64,000 bases of DNA from Pseudodesulfovibrio nedwellii (GCF_027923765.1 NZ_AP026709.1:2475501-2539500); one strand, 5' to 3'. Positions 8,568 to 18,685 are shown, counted from the stretch's first letter. Numbers and translations: made by a program. The notes: generated by a model from the letters alone, not told the origin.

Positions 8568-9653
8568 TTGCTAAAACTAGCGACAGCTTTTGGGATTCTT
8601 TTGCTCATCCCCACGCTCGCCATCAGCGGCGAGCCCCTCGAAGTCATCCTTCTGCACTCCGAATCAAGCCCCACCGAATGGACCAAAAGTTTTGCATCAG
8701 GGCTGGAAGAAGGGCTTGAATCCATTGCTGAGGTTCACCAGGAATTTCTCGGACAGGAAGACATGGACGAAGATGATTTCGACACGGTCTTTCACCAACT
8801 GCTTCAAGCCCACCGCACACCGCTCGCAGTAGTGACAGACGGACGCATTGCGTTCGCCTTTGCTCGAAAATATGGTCAGGAATTGTTCCCTGACGCCCCC
8901 GTGATTTTCTGTTCCATCCCTCGTCCTGCACCATATATTTTGTCGTCATGTAAAAATTGCACAGGGCTGCCCGTGGAATATTCCATACAGGCAGTCGTGG
9001 ACCTTATTTTCAACCTGCGCCCTGAAACACAAACAGTTGTAGGCATCGCGGACGGAACAACGCAGGGCAAGGCGCGTATGGAAGCGGTAACAAAAGCCAT
9101 GTGTCCTTACATGGACAGAGCACAACTCATTTTTCCAGGTCATGAAACCGGTGATGAAGCAGGGCTGGACCTCGACGGTCTGAGCACTGTTCTATCCAGC
9201 ATTCCGAGTAGGGGAGTCACGCTCTTTCTAGGATTTTCTGAAGATAGGGAAGGAGAACCTGTTCTTGATGAATCCATGGCTGCCACACTCAAAACCAGAA
9301 TATCATCGCCAACATTTGTTCTGGATGACGCATTCATGGGGACGGGTATCGTCGGTGGTCTTATGATTTCAGGCAAAACTGTAGGACTCGATGCCGCCCG
9401 TCTGGTTGACCGTATCCTGCACGGTGCAAACGTTCAGGAAATGCTGCCGCAACCAGTCCATAGCGAATTAATTCTGGACGGTAAGGCACTGGCTCGATTC
9501 GGCATTTCCGCACCCGATAAAGCCACAATCGTCAACCCACCGGAAGTGGTTGCCGAAGCTGAAAACGCCATCCCGGCCAACGCGGCAGGGTGGGGCGTGG
9601 GAATAATCCTCTGCGTAGGACTTTTCTTCCTCTTCAGACGCTACAAGCCATAA
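8568..9653 (+). CDS. Secreted ABC substrate-binding-like protein with C-terminal membrane anchor
   Basis: This 361-aa protein starts at TTG, supported by AGGTGA at 8556-8561. A signal peptide (LATAFGILLLIPTLAISG) leads into a periplasmic region resembling the two-lobed ABC_sub_bind/peripla_BP fold: LEVILLHSESSPTEWTKSF, PDAPVIFCSI, TFVLDDAFMGTGIVGG. A single helix near 340-357 ends in a short RRYK tail. Domains of this kind usually form the sensor half of kinases or cyclases in this lineage. Here no output domain follows, so it may be a stand-alone sensor or the binding partner of a separate protein. It follows the GGDEF gene by 71 bp and a functional link is possible. Confidence 0.7.
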   Translation: MLKLATAFGILLLIPTLAISGEPLEVILLHSESSPTEWTKSFASGLEEGLESIAEVHQEFLGQEDMDEDDFDTVFHQLLQAHRTPLAVVTDGRIAFAFARKYGQELFPDAPVIFCSIPRPAPYILSSCKNCTGLPVEYSIQAVVDLIFNLRPETQTVVGIADGTTQGKARMEAVTKAMCPYMDRAQLIFPGHETGDEAGLDLDGLSTVLSSIPSRGVTLFLGFSEDREGEPVLDESMAATLKTRISSPTFVLDDAFMGTGIVGGLMISGKTVGLDAARLVDRILHGANVQEMLPQPVHSELILDGKALARFGISAPDKATIVNPPEVVAEAENAIPANAAGWGVGIILCVGLFFLFRRYKP

Positions 9654-9898
9654 ATACAGGACATCTGCACCATGACCATAACCGAAACAGCCCCCCCAGC
9701 AATATAGGCCATACAACGGGTAGAGCACCTGACGTGCCTGAATATCTCTGCCATCTTGAAAGCAGAATATTCATGGGTATGTTTTTCGTGTTGAAGCCAA
9801 ATCATGAAAGCGCCATCCTTTTTTATCCAATCTTACTCCGCCGGACAAACGTCTTCATGACCAACCCGTGTCGTTCAAAAAACAATCTGTAAAGATTC

Positions 9899-12484
9899 TC
9901 ACACAGTATCAGTCACACCCCGCTTTGATGCGTCATGCCTTACGTCCACGGCCAGCACGCCAAGAACCTCCCCCTCTCCATTCCTCAAAGGCGTGGACAC
10001 TGTCAGGCAATAGTCATCAATGACTTTTGAGTGATATATATTCGACACATATGCCTCACCTGTACGCAAGGGTTCATGAAACCAGTCACGGTGAGACCAG
10101 TCTGTTCCGACGCCACCCTTGAGTGTTCCAATTGGAGAATCGTGTGCCAAGGCACAATCCGTCACCTGAATACCATTCGTATCTGTGATCCAGGCTATCT
10201 CCAGGCTCGGATTCTCCCGCACAGCCCGGTGAAGAATATCCTGTTGTTGTAAGCAATCAAAACTGGCCAGCAACGGCTCCCGAGCCAACTCAGCAACTTC
10301 TTCCTGCACTGCGCCTTCACCCAAAAGCATGAACAGTCCATAGAGTTTGGACAGCGTCTCAATCTGGTCGGTCAATTCGGCGATGGCTCCTCCTGTTTCA
10401 CCCACCGCCTGAGCGGTTTTGCTGGAAACAGCATCAACTTCCGAAACAGCTCTATTAATTTCTTCTCCTGCGGCTGATTGCTGACTGCTTGCGGCAGCGA
10501 TAGCCTCCACCTGTTGTGTTGTGGCCTCGAAAAACTCCATGATTTCATTCAACGCATCGCCGGACTCTCCTGCCAACCCATTGGCCGAATCCACTTTTTC
10601 AGCGGCCATGTCCATGCCTCGAATGTTCTCTTGAACATCGGCCTGAATGTCGGCAATGGACCCGCCGACTTCACGGGTGGCGTCCATGGTTTTCTCGGCC
10701 AATTTGCGTACCTCATCCGCGACCACGGCAAACCCCCGTCCAGCCTCACCGGCCCGTGCCGCCTCAATGGCCGCATTCAATGCCAACAGGTTGGTTTGAT
10801 CAGCAATGTCGGAAATAACCGTCATCACCTTATCAATGGAACTGGCCTTGGCTCCAAGGTTTGCGACTTTGACCTTAAGCTGCTCGGTAATGGTATGCAC
10901 ATCGCCAATGGAATGAACAGTCTTGCGAACCACTTCAGCCCCTTCACGGGCACGATTATGCGCCAATTCGGCGGCCTTGGACGCGTCCTCGGCATTTCCC
11001 GCCACTTCACGGATGGAACCTGCCAGTTGTTCCATGGATGTCGCGGTCTGTTCCACGCGATGACTCAGGCTGTTGGCTCCTTCCAAAATCCTGTCGGATT
11101 CACTATTCACCACCCCCGAAGCCTCTTTCATACCGGTAACAACTACTTCGAGCATACCGGCGGCCTGAAGCATACCTTCACGCTGTGCTTTGGCCGCATC
11201 GGTCCGGGCTTGCCGTTCGCTTTCGGCCTGCACCACGGCGGCTTCTGACTCTACAGCACGAGACTGGGCCAACTCGGAAGCGACTTCAGCTTCCTGCATC
11301 TTATCACCCAAAGTATGCACCATGCATTCAATCGCTTCCTGAACCTGCTTCAATTCACCCTTAAATTCCCCTGATGCCACGGCATCCAGCTCTCCCTCAG
11401 CCACCTTACCCGCGTATTCACGAAGCCCATTGAGAGGACGGAGCAGGGCGCAACGGAGAAAAATCAATGTCACAATGAGGATGCCTACCGCAGATGAACC
11501 AGCCACAATAATGGCCGCATTTTCAAGATTGCTGATTGAGGCCAAGGCTTCGGAAGCATCTATTTTTACGACCAATCCCCAAACAGTGTCACCCACCGGG
11601 ACGGGCGCATAGCCTGCCAGAACTTCATGACCGCGATAATCTATCGCATCCATACTGCCTTTTTCGCCTGCCAACCCCTTACGCGCAGGTAACGTATCCA
11701 TGGCACCACGCCGAGGAGACGCAAAGGAGGCCTCAACGCTGTATTGTTCAACATCAGAATAGAGATCGGACCGCATGAGCCTGTCCTGACCAACCAGATA
11801 GGCTTCACCGGTCTTTCCCATGCCAGCCCGAGGACTCATGACCGCATTCACGCTTTCTACAGGAATACGGAGCATGGCCACCCCTTCAATCTCTTTTCCA
11901 TACCGCCTGATCGGAGCAGCGATAAACGCACAAGGCTGACGTTCCAAAGGAGAATAGGGGTGGAAGTCGACAAAGACCGTTTCTCCAGCGAGAGCACGTT
12001 TCCAAGCCTTCTGGAGCCGACTTCTGGAAAGGTGACCTTTGGCAATATCTTCGCCAAGCTCACTGCCACGGGTAACAGAAAAAACAATGTGTCCTGTATC
12101 ATCCACTATCAGGGCATCGGCATATCCACGAACTTTAATCCAAGGAAGAAACTCGGCAGACACCCGTTTTAAAGCATGGGCATAATCCTCGTTGCTGATA
12201 TCCATCTTCCGCCCAGGCTTGGCTTCATAAAAAACGATGTCCCGCAACCGGACCAATGCGCTGTAAACGTATCGGGCCTCGGAATACATGGTGATGTCCT
12301 TGCTCCAAGTCTCTGTCAATACATACAAATCATGAAGCTTGGCCTCCTTAACCGAAGCAAGCTTGCTTCTGGCCTGATCCTTCAGACTCCCGGACGCGGT
12401 ATACAGACTGTATCCAACCATGCCTCCTAAGGGCAGAATGCCTATAAGCAAGCAGAAAACGAGCATTTTCACACTGAGTTTCAT
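9899..12484 (-). CDS. Methyl-accepting chemotaxis protein with C-terminal Cache-like domain
   Basis: This 861-aa receptor has a first membrane helix at about 7-28 and a periplasmic dCache-type sensor to about 320. A second helix follows ([20 protein letters not shown]), then HAMP and the signalling domain, whose tip region includes [20 protein letters not shown]. Beyond the usual end there are about 130 more residues. They read as a second PDC/Cache-like unit ([58 protein letters not shown]). That domain should lie in the cytoplasm, so the receptor may sense on both sides of the membrane. The ATG at 12484 has GGAGAG upstream. It is monocistronic. Confidence 0.93.
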   Translation of the reverse strand: MKLSVKMLVFCLLIGILPLGGMVGYSLYTASGSLKDQARSKLASVKEAKLHDLYVLTETWSKDITMYSEARYVYSALVRLRDIVFYEAKPGRKMDISNEDYAHALKRVSAEFLPWIKVRGYADALIVDDTGHIVFSVTRGSELGEDIAKGHLSRSRLQKAWKRALAGETVFVDFHPYSPLERQPCAFIAAPIRRYGKEIEGVAMLRIPVESVNAVMSPRAGMGKTGEAYLVGQDRLMRSDLYSDVEQYSVEASFASPRRGAMDTLPARKGLAGEKGSMDAIDYRGHEVLAGYAPVPVGDTVWGLVVKIDASEALASISNLENAAIIVAGSSAVGILIVTLIFLRCALLRPLNGLREYAGKVAEGELDAVASGEFKGELKQVQEAIECMVHTLGDKMQEAEVASELAQSRAVESEAAVVQAESERQARTDAAKAQREGMLQAAGMLEVVVTGMKEASGVVNSESDRILEGANSLSHRVEQTATSMEQLAGSIREVAGNAEDASKAAELAHNRAREGAEVVRKTVHSIGDVHTITEQLKVKVANLGAKASSIDKVMTVISDIADQTNLLALNAAIEAARAGEAGRGFAVVADEVRKLAEKTMDATREVGGSIADIQADVQENIRGMDMAAEKVDSANGLAGESGDALNEIMEFFEATTQQVEAIAAASSQQSAAGEEINRAVSEVDAVSSKTAQAVGETGGAIAELTDQIETLSKLYGLFMLLGEGAVQEEVAELAREPLLASFDCLQQQDILHRAVRENPSLEIAWITDTNGIQVTDCALAHDSPIGTLKGGVGTDWSHRDWFHEPLRTGEAYVSNIYHSKVIDDYCLTVSTPLRNGEGEVLGVLAVDVRHDASKRGVTDTV

Positions 12485-12501
12485 TATCTCTCCTTCCGTA
12501 A

Positions 12502-12522
12502 CTGTCCGAAGACTTCGGACAG
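12502..12522. promoter_or_regulatory. Perfect 21-nt palindrome in the chemoreceptor leader
   Basis: CTGTCCGAAG-A-CTTCGGACAG lies just upstream of the ribosome binding site of the chemoreceptor. It could be a protein operator or an mRNA hairpin affecting initiation. No family is assigned. Confidence 0.5.
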
Positions 12523-12628
12523 GGAGAGCAAAACCTACTCTTCAATCACGTTAAATCGACACGATTTGTGACAAACACACGACCGCAGTGTGAAAAATAT
12601 CCGACCTTTGTGTGACAAGATGAATGGT

Positions 12629-12651
12629 AATCATTTCAGTTTGAAATGATT
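12629..12651. terminator. Hairpin at the end of the DAC/small membrane protein operon
   Basis: AATCATTTCA-GTT-TGAAATGATT is a perfect 10-bp stem overlapping the stop of the 12651 gene. No T-run follows on the minus strand, so it is at best an imperfect terminator; an mRNA 3'-stabilising role or an operator is equally possible. Confidence 0.4.
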
Positions 12652-12881
12652 CAGGACGAAAAGAATATGGCATAGAAAACAGCCATGCCCCAGACAAGAC
12701 AACAGAGACAACTTGTGGCGGGAATCATCCACCATTTCAATTGCACAGCCTTGCCGCGGAATTTGAAGGAACCACAACAGCGAAACAACGATAAGATCAT
12801 CTGCATAAGCAGGCCGGAGACGGCCAATGCAGGCAAGGCAAGGACCCAGAAAATTGGGTCGGATATCCACATACCGGTCAT
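12651..12881 (-). CDS. Small two-helix membrane protein downstream of the DAC gene
   Basis: This 76-aa hydrophobic protein has two predicted membrane helices (about 7-31 and 48-73) separated by a basic loop (CGSFKFRGKAVQLKWW), and four cysteines. It is not a recognised family. Its ATG at 12881 lies 4 nt after the stop of the diadenylate-cyclase-like gene, so the two are almost certainly cotranscribed. ATG at 12872 is an alternative start. It could anchor, or be regulated by, the neighbouring nucleotide enzyme, which is inference from position only. Confidence 0.65.
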   Translation of the reverse strand: MTGMWISDPIFWVLALPALAVSGLLMQMILSLFRCCGSFKFRGKAVQLKWWMIPATSCLCCLVWGMAVFYAIFFSS

Positions 12882-12885
12882 CAGG

Positions 12886-14310
12886 TCAGCTCATCACCCA
12901 TTCTGCCAACAGGGGAGGGCGGGCAAAACCACGAATCTGCTGAAAATGACATAAAGCAGTCAGTTCCACACCATTTTTAATAATGGAAACAGGCCGGTCG
13001 GACGAAACCACAACCACCACGATATCCTCATGTTCAGCCGTGAACCTCAATGCCGAGTTAAACCGCGCACCACGCGCCCTGTTCTCACCGGGAACGGATT
13101 GGCCATCCATAAGACAACCAAAGCCGTAGAGTTTCAGATCTCGTCCAATATGCAGTGCGCCGTCCAATTTTGCCAGTGAACAGGCGAGCTTGAGCTGACT
13201 GCTTTCCTGAAGGTCCAACGGCTTTTCAAAGTGCTGACCCGCTGTCTTCAAAAAGTTTGTACCCGCGTCTACGATCAACGTGCACCCATGCTTGCGGTCA
13301 CGCACCCGGTTAACCATATGCGAAATGATATGGAGCAGGCCGTGTTGCTCCTCCATGTTCAAATCGGTCTCCAACAATTGTTCTTCAAGCTGAACCAGAT
13401 TCGCCTTGAGATTGGAAGAATGGAAACGACCATCAGAAAAACTGCACACCAGATCATCCTTGATCCACAAAAATCCATGGGTGCCGCTGAATTGTGCTGC
13501 CAGATACGCTCCCGGCATGGGACCAATAGCTATGCCAAGCACGGTGGAACCGTCCGAGACCAAAACGCGCCCGGAAAATTCAACGGCCTGTAGCAGCTTA
13601 CGCACATGTTTGGTGTCGGAAAGACTTGGCTGTTCATGCAAAGGGAATCGGCAGATCATGCGTACCTGATCGAGCTGACTCGGCTCAACTACCACGATAC
13701 GACCTCTGGGCCATGCACCTTCTTCCTTGGTGCCGGACACGCCCATAATAGCGTCCAAAAACGGGTAAACACGTATCTGCGTATCCAACCACCCCAAACG
13801 ACTGCGTTCATCCACAATAAAATTCCGAATGGCATGATTGGCACAATGCTGCAACATGAACCCGGCTATATCCAAACCCATGACATTGCACGTTTCAAAA
13901 TTCTGAGAAACCAGCTCTGCGGCATACTCCAACCAATTTGCGGTCGGTCCCAACGAACACATATCCGGATGTTCCTCGGTAAACCACATTTGATAATGCA
14001 TAGGACGAGAACGTGCTCCCAGAGTGATGATACCTGACAGGTCCAGTCCGGCCTTGTCAGAATCAATAATCTCCAATTCCTGACCTTCCGGCGGTTCTCC
14101 CCGCCATTTATTGGAATACAGATAGTAATCCCGAAGCTTAGGTTCGTGACCTTCCAGCAGATTTTGCGGATCACATATACGAGGAGGAGCGTCACCGCTC
14201 TGGGCGTACACAACTGCGGCTCGACTTGGGGGTGAAAAATGCGACAACCCTTCGCGAAGTCCGTCCAAAATATGGAATATACAGATATTCTCGAATGATG
14301 CTTCAGGCAT
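12886..14310 (-). CDS. DisA_N/DAC domain protein, putative diadenylate cyclase
   Basis: This 474-aa protein has an N-terminal region of about 340 residues without a clear domain, then a DAC (DisA_N) domain. That domain includes LAKLDGALHIG with the DGA motif at 383-385, LYGFGCLMDG, and RGARFNSALRF at 413-423, then VVVVVSSDRP. DAC domains condense two ATP into cyclic di-AMP. The second catalytic motif is normally RHR; here it is RFN. Activity is therefore uncertain, although uncharacterised relatives have similar RGAR-x-NSA forms. No DisA helix-hairpin-helix is present. The ATG at 14310 is preferred over the TTG at 14322 because GGAGTC at 14315-14320 gives proper spacing. Confidence 0.82.
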   Translation of the reverse strand: MPEASFENICIFHILDGLREGLSHFSPPSRAAVVYAQSGDAPPRICDPQNLLEGHEPKLRDYYLYSNKWRGEPPEGQELEIIDSDKAGLDLSGIITLGARSRPMHYQMWFTEEHPDMCSLGPTANWLEYAAELVSQNFETCNVMGLDIAGFMLQHCANHAIRNFIVDERSRLGWLDTQIRVYPFLDAIMGVSGTKEEGAWPRGRIVVVEPSQLDQVRMICRFPLHEQPSLSDTKHVRKLLQAVEFSGRVLVSDGSTVLGIAIGPMPGAYLAAQFSGTHGFLWIKDDLVCSFSDGRFHSSNLKANLVQLEEQLLETDLNMEEQHGLLHIISHMVNRVRDRKHGCTLIVDAGTNFLKTAGQHFEKPLDLQESSQLKLACSLAKLDGALHIGRDLKLYGFGCLMDGQSVPGENRARGARFNSALRFTAEHEDIVVVVVSSDRPVSIIKNGVELTALCHFQQIRGFARPPLLAEWVMS

Positions 14311-14423
14311 TACCGACTCCAACTGTCTCAGTGGCTCCCCAAATGGGATTCATGGAAAACGGTAGGCCAAAAGTCTCAAAAATGTCCAGAACGAACCCGG
14401 AAAACTCTCTGTTTGGGTAAAAA

Positions 14424-15215
14424 TTACCCTTTTACAGCGATAAGAACATCAGCAAGTTCGCGGATCACGCCTTCGCCGCCACGAGCTGTTGTAATATAGT
14501 CCGCTAGGGCGAGAATGGAGGGATGCGCATCGGATGGTGCAACTTTGAACCCTGCCAAAGCCATACCAGCGGCATCATTGACATCATTCCCGACAAATAA
14601 AACTTCAGCCACGGATATGGACCGCTTGTCCGCCAACTCAAGCAGGGCGGATGCCTTGTCACGGATGCCATGAATGGCTTCCAGCTTAATTTTGTCGGCT
14701 CTGGCTTTCACCACCGGATTGACTTCCGTGCTCAAAATAACCTGTTCAAGACCGAGCTTACGGATCATGCCAACTCCCATGCCATCGCCACGATTTGCCC
14801 GGATATATTCCCGGCCATCCTGATCTACGGACACCGTGTTGTCTGTCATGACTCCATCAAAATCATACACCACGAGCTTGACTTTATCGGCACCGGGCAA
14901 ACCGCGCTGGGTCAAGGCGATCATCTCGCCATCCAAACCAAGATAAAGCGGCTTGTCGCCCATAAGTTTCTCGGCACGCCCTCCGCCGTTGTCCAGAATG
15001 GCAGCCACAGCTTGTGTCACATCCGGCACCTCAATGGTCACAATGACACACCCGCCGGCCGTGGTATCTTTGGCCTCCACAAGACGCAGGCATTGCCCAA
15101 ACGCCCCCATAAGCAAGGCGTCCCAAGCGAGATTGAAGCCAAGGGCCTTCTTATAGAATGCGGAAGATTTTTCGATATTCCTGACCAACAGGGTGACGGG
15201 AGGATAGGCTGTCAT
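14424..15215 (-). CDS. VOC/glyoxalase-KdsC (HAD phosphatase) fusion
   Basis: This 263-aa protein joins two domains. Residues 1-105 read as a VOC (glyoxalase/dioxygenase) fold: VTLLVRNIEKSSAFYKKALGF, then IVTIEVPDVTQAVAAILDNGG. Residues 112-263 are a KdsC-type HAD phosphatase with DFDGVMTDN (Asp118, Asp120), Ser162 in LSTE, the lysine in RADKIK and GNDVNDAAG near 209. KdsC removes phosphate from KDO-8-phosphate for lipopolysaccharide; similar HAD domains act on related sugar acids. The usual VOC metal ligands are not obvious. The start at 15215 is supported by AAGGAG; the longer frame to 15347 lacks a ribosome binding site. The substrate may differ from KDO-8-P. Confidence 0.83.
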   Translation of the reverse strand: MTAYPPVTLLVRNIEKSSAFYKKALGFNLAWDALLMGAFGQCLRLVEAKDTTAGGCVIVTIEVPDVTQAVAAILDNGGGRAEKLMGDKPLYLGLDGEMIALTQRGLPGADKVKLVVYDFDGVMTDNTVSVDQDGREYIRANRGDGMGVGMIRKLGLEQVILSTEVNPVVKARADKIKLEAIHGIRDKASALLELADKRSISVAEVLFVGNDVNDAAGMALAGFKVAPSDAHPSILALADYITTARGGEGVIRELADVLIAVKG

Positions 15216-15310
15216 CGTGGCTCCTTTGGATTCGTTGTTTGCGCAACAGACTACCTTGCTCGCCCCGATGGTGCAACCGCATGCTGAATAGGACCATCCC
15301 GCATACTGTT

Positions 15311-15359
15311 TAAAAAAATCGACCCCTCGCACACTGTGTTTACACACTTGGCAAGGGGC
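15311..15359 (-). terminator. Terminator of the RND efflux operon
   Basis: On the minus strand CCCCTTGC pairs with GCGAGGGG (8 bp, one wobble) around a 20-nt loop that contains an inner GTGT/ACAC. The sequence then runs TCGATTTTTTT. It lies about 100 nt past the RND stop. Confidence 0.65.
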
Positions 15360-15452
15360 CGATCACCTACACACAACATATTCTTCTCATGATTTCATGG
15401 TGTTTCCGCTGTTTCTAGAATTTAACTCATGTTTATCCAGAAAACACAATCA

Positions 15453-18400
15453 TTATATTTCACCCACATTTTGCACCAATCCCGCCTTTTCAACGCGCTT
15501 CTTTTCCTTGCGTTCCTTGCGGCGCATAAGCAGATCCCACTCAAGAGGCATAACGATCAATGTCAAAGTGGTCGCCACACATAATCCAGTCACAAAGGTC
15601 GTAGCCATGGTACCCCAGACCATTGAATAGTAGGGAATACCGAGAGCCATGGGTAGCAGGCCCAACGTCGTGGTCAACGTAGTCATGAGAATCGGCCTGA
15701 GCCTGATACGAACTCCTTCACGAATTGCTTCGGCGCGACTATAGCCCGCGGCATACAGCCGGTTGATAAAATCGAGCAGAACCAACGAATCATTGACCAC
15801 CACGCCGGTCACACCCACGGTCGCGATAAAACTATTTACCGTGAACAACGAACGGGTGAAAAAAGTACCAAAAACCACGCCGGTCAAGGCAAACGCAACA
15901 GCCGACAAAATGATAGCTGGCTGAACATAGGACTGAAACTGACAGGCCAAAATGGTGTACATAAGCATAATCGCAATGAAAAACGCATACATAAGGGAAG
16001 TAAATGAACGCCCTGTAGACTCAAATTCACCGGCAAAGCTCAGAGTCGCCCCCGGATACCGATTCTGAATTGTCTCATAGTACGCCTTCACATCATGCAC
16101 TACGCTGGTTGCACTGACCGACGCGCCAGCCCGGATGTTGGCCGTCAGGGTGATGGCCCGTTGCCCTTGGAAACGATTCAACTGCCCCGGCTCACGGTAG
16201 CTCTCAACATCAACCAAATCCCCCACACGAACCGGCCCTTGATCATCTTCAAGAATGGGAATATCCAAGGCATCTTCCGGCTGTTTCAGAAACCGCTTGT
16301 CAATTTTCATGCGTAGGTCGATATCCTCATCCGCCGCACGAAATTTGCCGACAAATCGGCCATCGAGAATTCCACCAGCCAAAGCGATAACCTGCGCCGG
16401 AGTCAGACCATATTCAGAAACAAGACTGGGTATGGGACTGAATCGAAACACACGATTATCGGTACCGGTGTCAGCGGTAAAATCAATAAGATTTTGTGAT
16501 AATGCGCTATTATTCTTGATCCAACCATTGATATCATTTGCCAAAGCCAGAACGGCATCCTGATCCGGACCGAGCACGCGAATATTCACGTCCTTACCCG
16601 CAGGCGGCCCACCTTGTTCCGGCCAGACACGAAACCTCCATCCGTCTGTAGCCAATGGTTCAAGTTTTCTGCGCACGACTTCGAGCAACAACTCCGGGTC
16701 GTTATCCGGATTTTCAATATATTCCTGCTCTCCCTGAACGGGCAATTCCACGGTCACAATGGCCCGATTGGACCCGAAAATATTTTCATAATCTTCATTG
16801 ATGTCCATGCCACCAAGTCCTGAACACGCCTTGGTCGTACCGGGACCAAAAGCCAACACTGCCCGCGACACTTCCTTGGCCTTTGCCGAGGCAGTATAGA
16901 CATCTGTCCCTACAGGGCCTTCCATTGAAACATAGTAGAGCGTATATTCATCTGGAAAAAATTTGATGCGCAACAGGGGCATAACGCCGGACACTGACAC
17001 CCCAAGCATAATGACAGCCATCAGAAAAGCCCCAAAGACCACACTCATGGATTTCCATTTATGCCGCATGGTCAATTGCAAGACTCCGTCCACCATTCGC
17101 TTCAAGGCAATAAGAAACTTCGGATCCTTGCCGTGAAATGATTCCTTTTTTGCCTGCACTTCCAACTTTTTCGCACCCGGCCAATCAAGAAAATGCGAAG
17201 GCAAAATGAAGAGGCATTCCACAATGGAAGCGGCAATGGCAAAGCTGACCGCCTTGGGCACCTGTGCAAAAAATTCGCCCGTTGACCCTGACATGATCAG
17301 CATAGGCAAAAAGGCAGCAACCGTCGTCGATGTTGCGGCGAGGACCGGCAAAAACACTTCACCTGTGCCGACGATGACAGCTTCTTTAAGCCGCAAACCT
17401 TCCTGAACGTGCCGATAGATATTCTCCACCACCACGATGGCATCATCCACGATAATACCACTCACCAACACAAAGGAAAATAACGTGATTTCATTAATGG
17501 AGTTATTGGTCAGCCACATGATAATCATGGTCACCAAAAAGGAAAAGGGCACGCCCACCGTGGTCAGCATGGCGTTACGGAAGCCCATGACAAGCCAGAT
17601 GCACACACAAACCAAAACGATACCGACCAACAGGTTTGATCCCAACGTACTGATATTCTCATTCACGTTGATCCGCTGATCCTGCGTCATGACCGTTTCG
17701 ACGCCTTCTTTGTCCAGCACGGACTTGAAAGCCGCCACGACCCTTTCCACCTCAGCACCAATATCAAGCGAATTCCCTTGGGGTGTCTTAATAATCTTGA
17801 TGGAAATGGAATCCTTGCCATTGACCGAAGAAACAACGAACGGATCCCGATAATCCATGCCCGCATGACTCAGCACGTCCCCGACGGTCACAAACGATCC
17901 GTCAAGATCGCGACGAACCACCGTGGCCGCAATTTCATCACGGGATCGAAATTTTTCATCCACCACAATAACATATTCACCGGAGTCACTGACAAAATCA
18001 CCAGCAGGGACCGACACGTTGGCCCCCTCAAGAGCCTGCCCAACCTCGTCAAAGGTCACTCCCAACTGCATCATTTTCTGCGGATCAAGCGACACATGAA
18101 ATTCACGCTCGTATTCGCCATCAATCTGGACTTCCTTAACTCCGGGAATGCGTTGCAGTGGCAACTTCATTTCCTCGGCCATCAGGGTCAATGCCCGGTT
18201 TGATCTATCACCCACCAGATTAACAGATATGACAGGAAGCCACTCGGAAACCCTGATAACCATGAAGCTCGGAGGGTCCATCTCATCAGGCAGGTCGTTC
18301 TGCACAGACAACACTTTGAAACGTAATTCGTCATACAAAGTGTCGTAATCAGTATCATCCAGAAACTTGACCATAATGGATGCACGCTGGCGGAATGACC

Positions 18401-18668
18401 GGGACCGGATGAATTCCACGTTCTCCAGATCCTGCAAGGCATCCTCTATCTTGCGCGTGACCAATGTTTCTACTTCTTCGGGGCTGGCACCGGGCAGGAA
18501 CCCACTAATGATAACCTTGCCCATGCGCACGTCAGGATATCGTTCAACCGGCAGATCAAAGACGCAAAAAACACCCACCACCATAAGCAGCACGAACAAG
18601 AGGTTCACGAAGACTTTCTGACCAAGCGTCAGACGTATCAAATTCTGGACCGGAGAATATTTTTTCAT
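15453..18668 (-). CDS. RND-family efflux transporter, inner-membrane subunit
   Basis: This 1071-aa transporter has the AcrB-type layout: an N-terminal helix at about 17-37, a large periplasmic loop, a helix bundle (IVVENIYRHVQEG after GIIVDDA near 410), a second periplasmic loop and a second bundle near the C-terminus. GIIVDDAIVVVEN holds the acidic pair used for proton relay. As the proton-driven pump it should export drugs or other toxic compounds together with the MFP encoded 18 nt upstream. No outer-membrane channel gene is nearby, so a shared TolC-type protein is expected. The C-terminal tail is very basic (RRKERKEKKR). The substrate cannot be read from the sequence. Confidence 0.94.
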   Translation of the reverse strand: MKKYSPVQNLIRLTLGQKVFVNLLFVLLMVVGVFCVFDLPVERYPDVRMGKVIISGFLPGASPEEVETLVTRKIEDALQDLENVEFIRSRSFRQRASIMVKFLDDTDYDTLYDELRFKVLSVQNDLPDEMDPPSFMVIRVSEWLPVISVNLVGDRSNRALTLMAEEMKLPLQRIPGVKEVQIDGEYEREFHVSLDPQKMMQLGVTFDEVGQALEGANVSVPAGDFVSDSGEYVIVVDEKFRSRDEIAATVVRRDLDGSFVTVGDVLSHAGMDYRDPFVVSSVNGKDSISIKIIKTPQGNSLDIGAEVERVVAAFKSVLDKEGVETVMTQDQRINVNENISTLGSNLLVGIVLVCVCIWLVMGFRNAMLTTVGVPFSFLVTMIIMWLTNNSINEITLFSFVLVSGIIVDDAIVVVENIYRHVQEGLRLKEAVIVGTGEVFLPVLAATSTTVAAFLPMLIMSGSTGEFFAQVPKAVSFAIAASIVECLFILPSHFLDWPGAKKLEVQAKKESFHGKDPKFLIALKRMVDGVLQLTMRHKWKSMSVVFGAFLMAVIMLGVSVSGVMPLLRIKFFPDEYTLYYVSMEGPVGTDVYTASAKAKEVSRAVLAFGPGTTKACSGLGGMDINEDYENIFGSNRAIVTVELPVQGEQEYIENPDNDPELLLEVVRRKLEPLATDGWRFRVWPEQGGPPAGKDVNIRVLGPDQDAVLALANDINGWIKNNSALSQNLIDFTADTGTDNRVFRFSPIPSLVSEYGLTPAQVIALAGGILDGRFVGKFRAADEDIDLRMKIDKRFLKQPEDALDIPILEDDQGPVRVGDLVDVESYREPGQLNRFQGQRAITLTANIRAGASVSATSVVHDVKAYYETIQNRYPGATLSFAGEFESTGRSFTSLMYAFFIAIMLMYTILACQFQSYVQPAIILSAVAFALTGVVFGTFFTRSLFTVNSFIATVGVTGVVVNDSLVLLDFINRLYAAGYSRAEAIREGVRIRLRPILMTTLTTTLGLLPMALGIPYYSMVWGTMATTFVTGLCVATTLTLIVMPLEWDLLMRRKERKEKKRVEKAGLVQNVGEI

Positions 18669-18685
18669 CGTTCGATCCTAGACAG

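Noticed and set aside
10478-11248. 256-aa open frame opposite the chemoreceptor
   Set aside because: It is the antisense shadow of the repetitive signalling domain, with no ribosome binding site.
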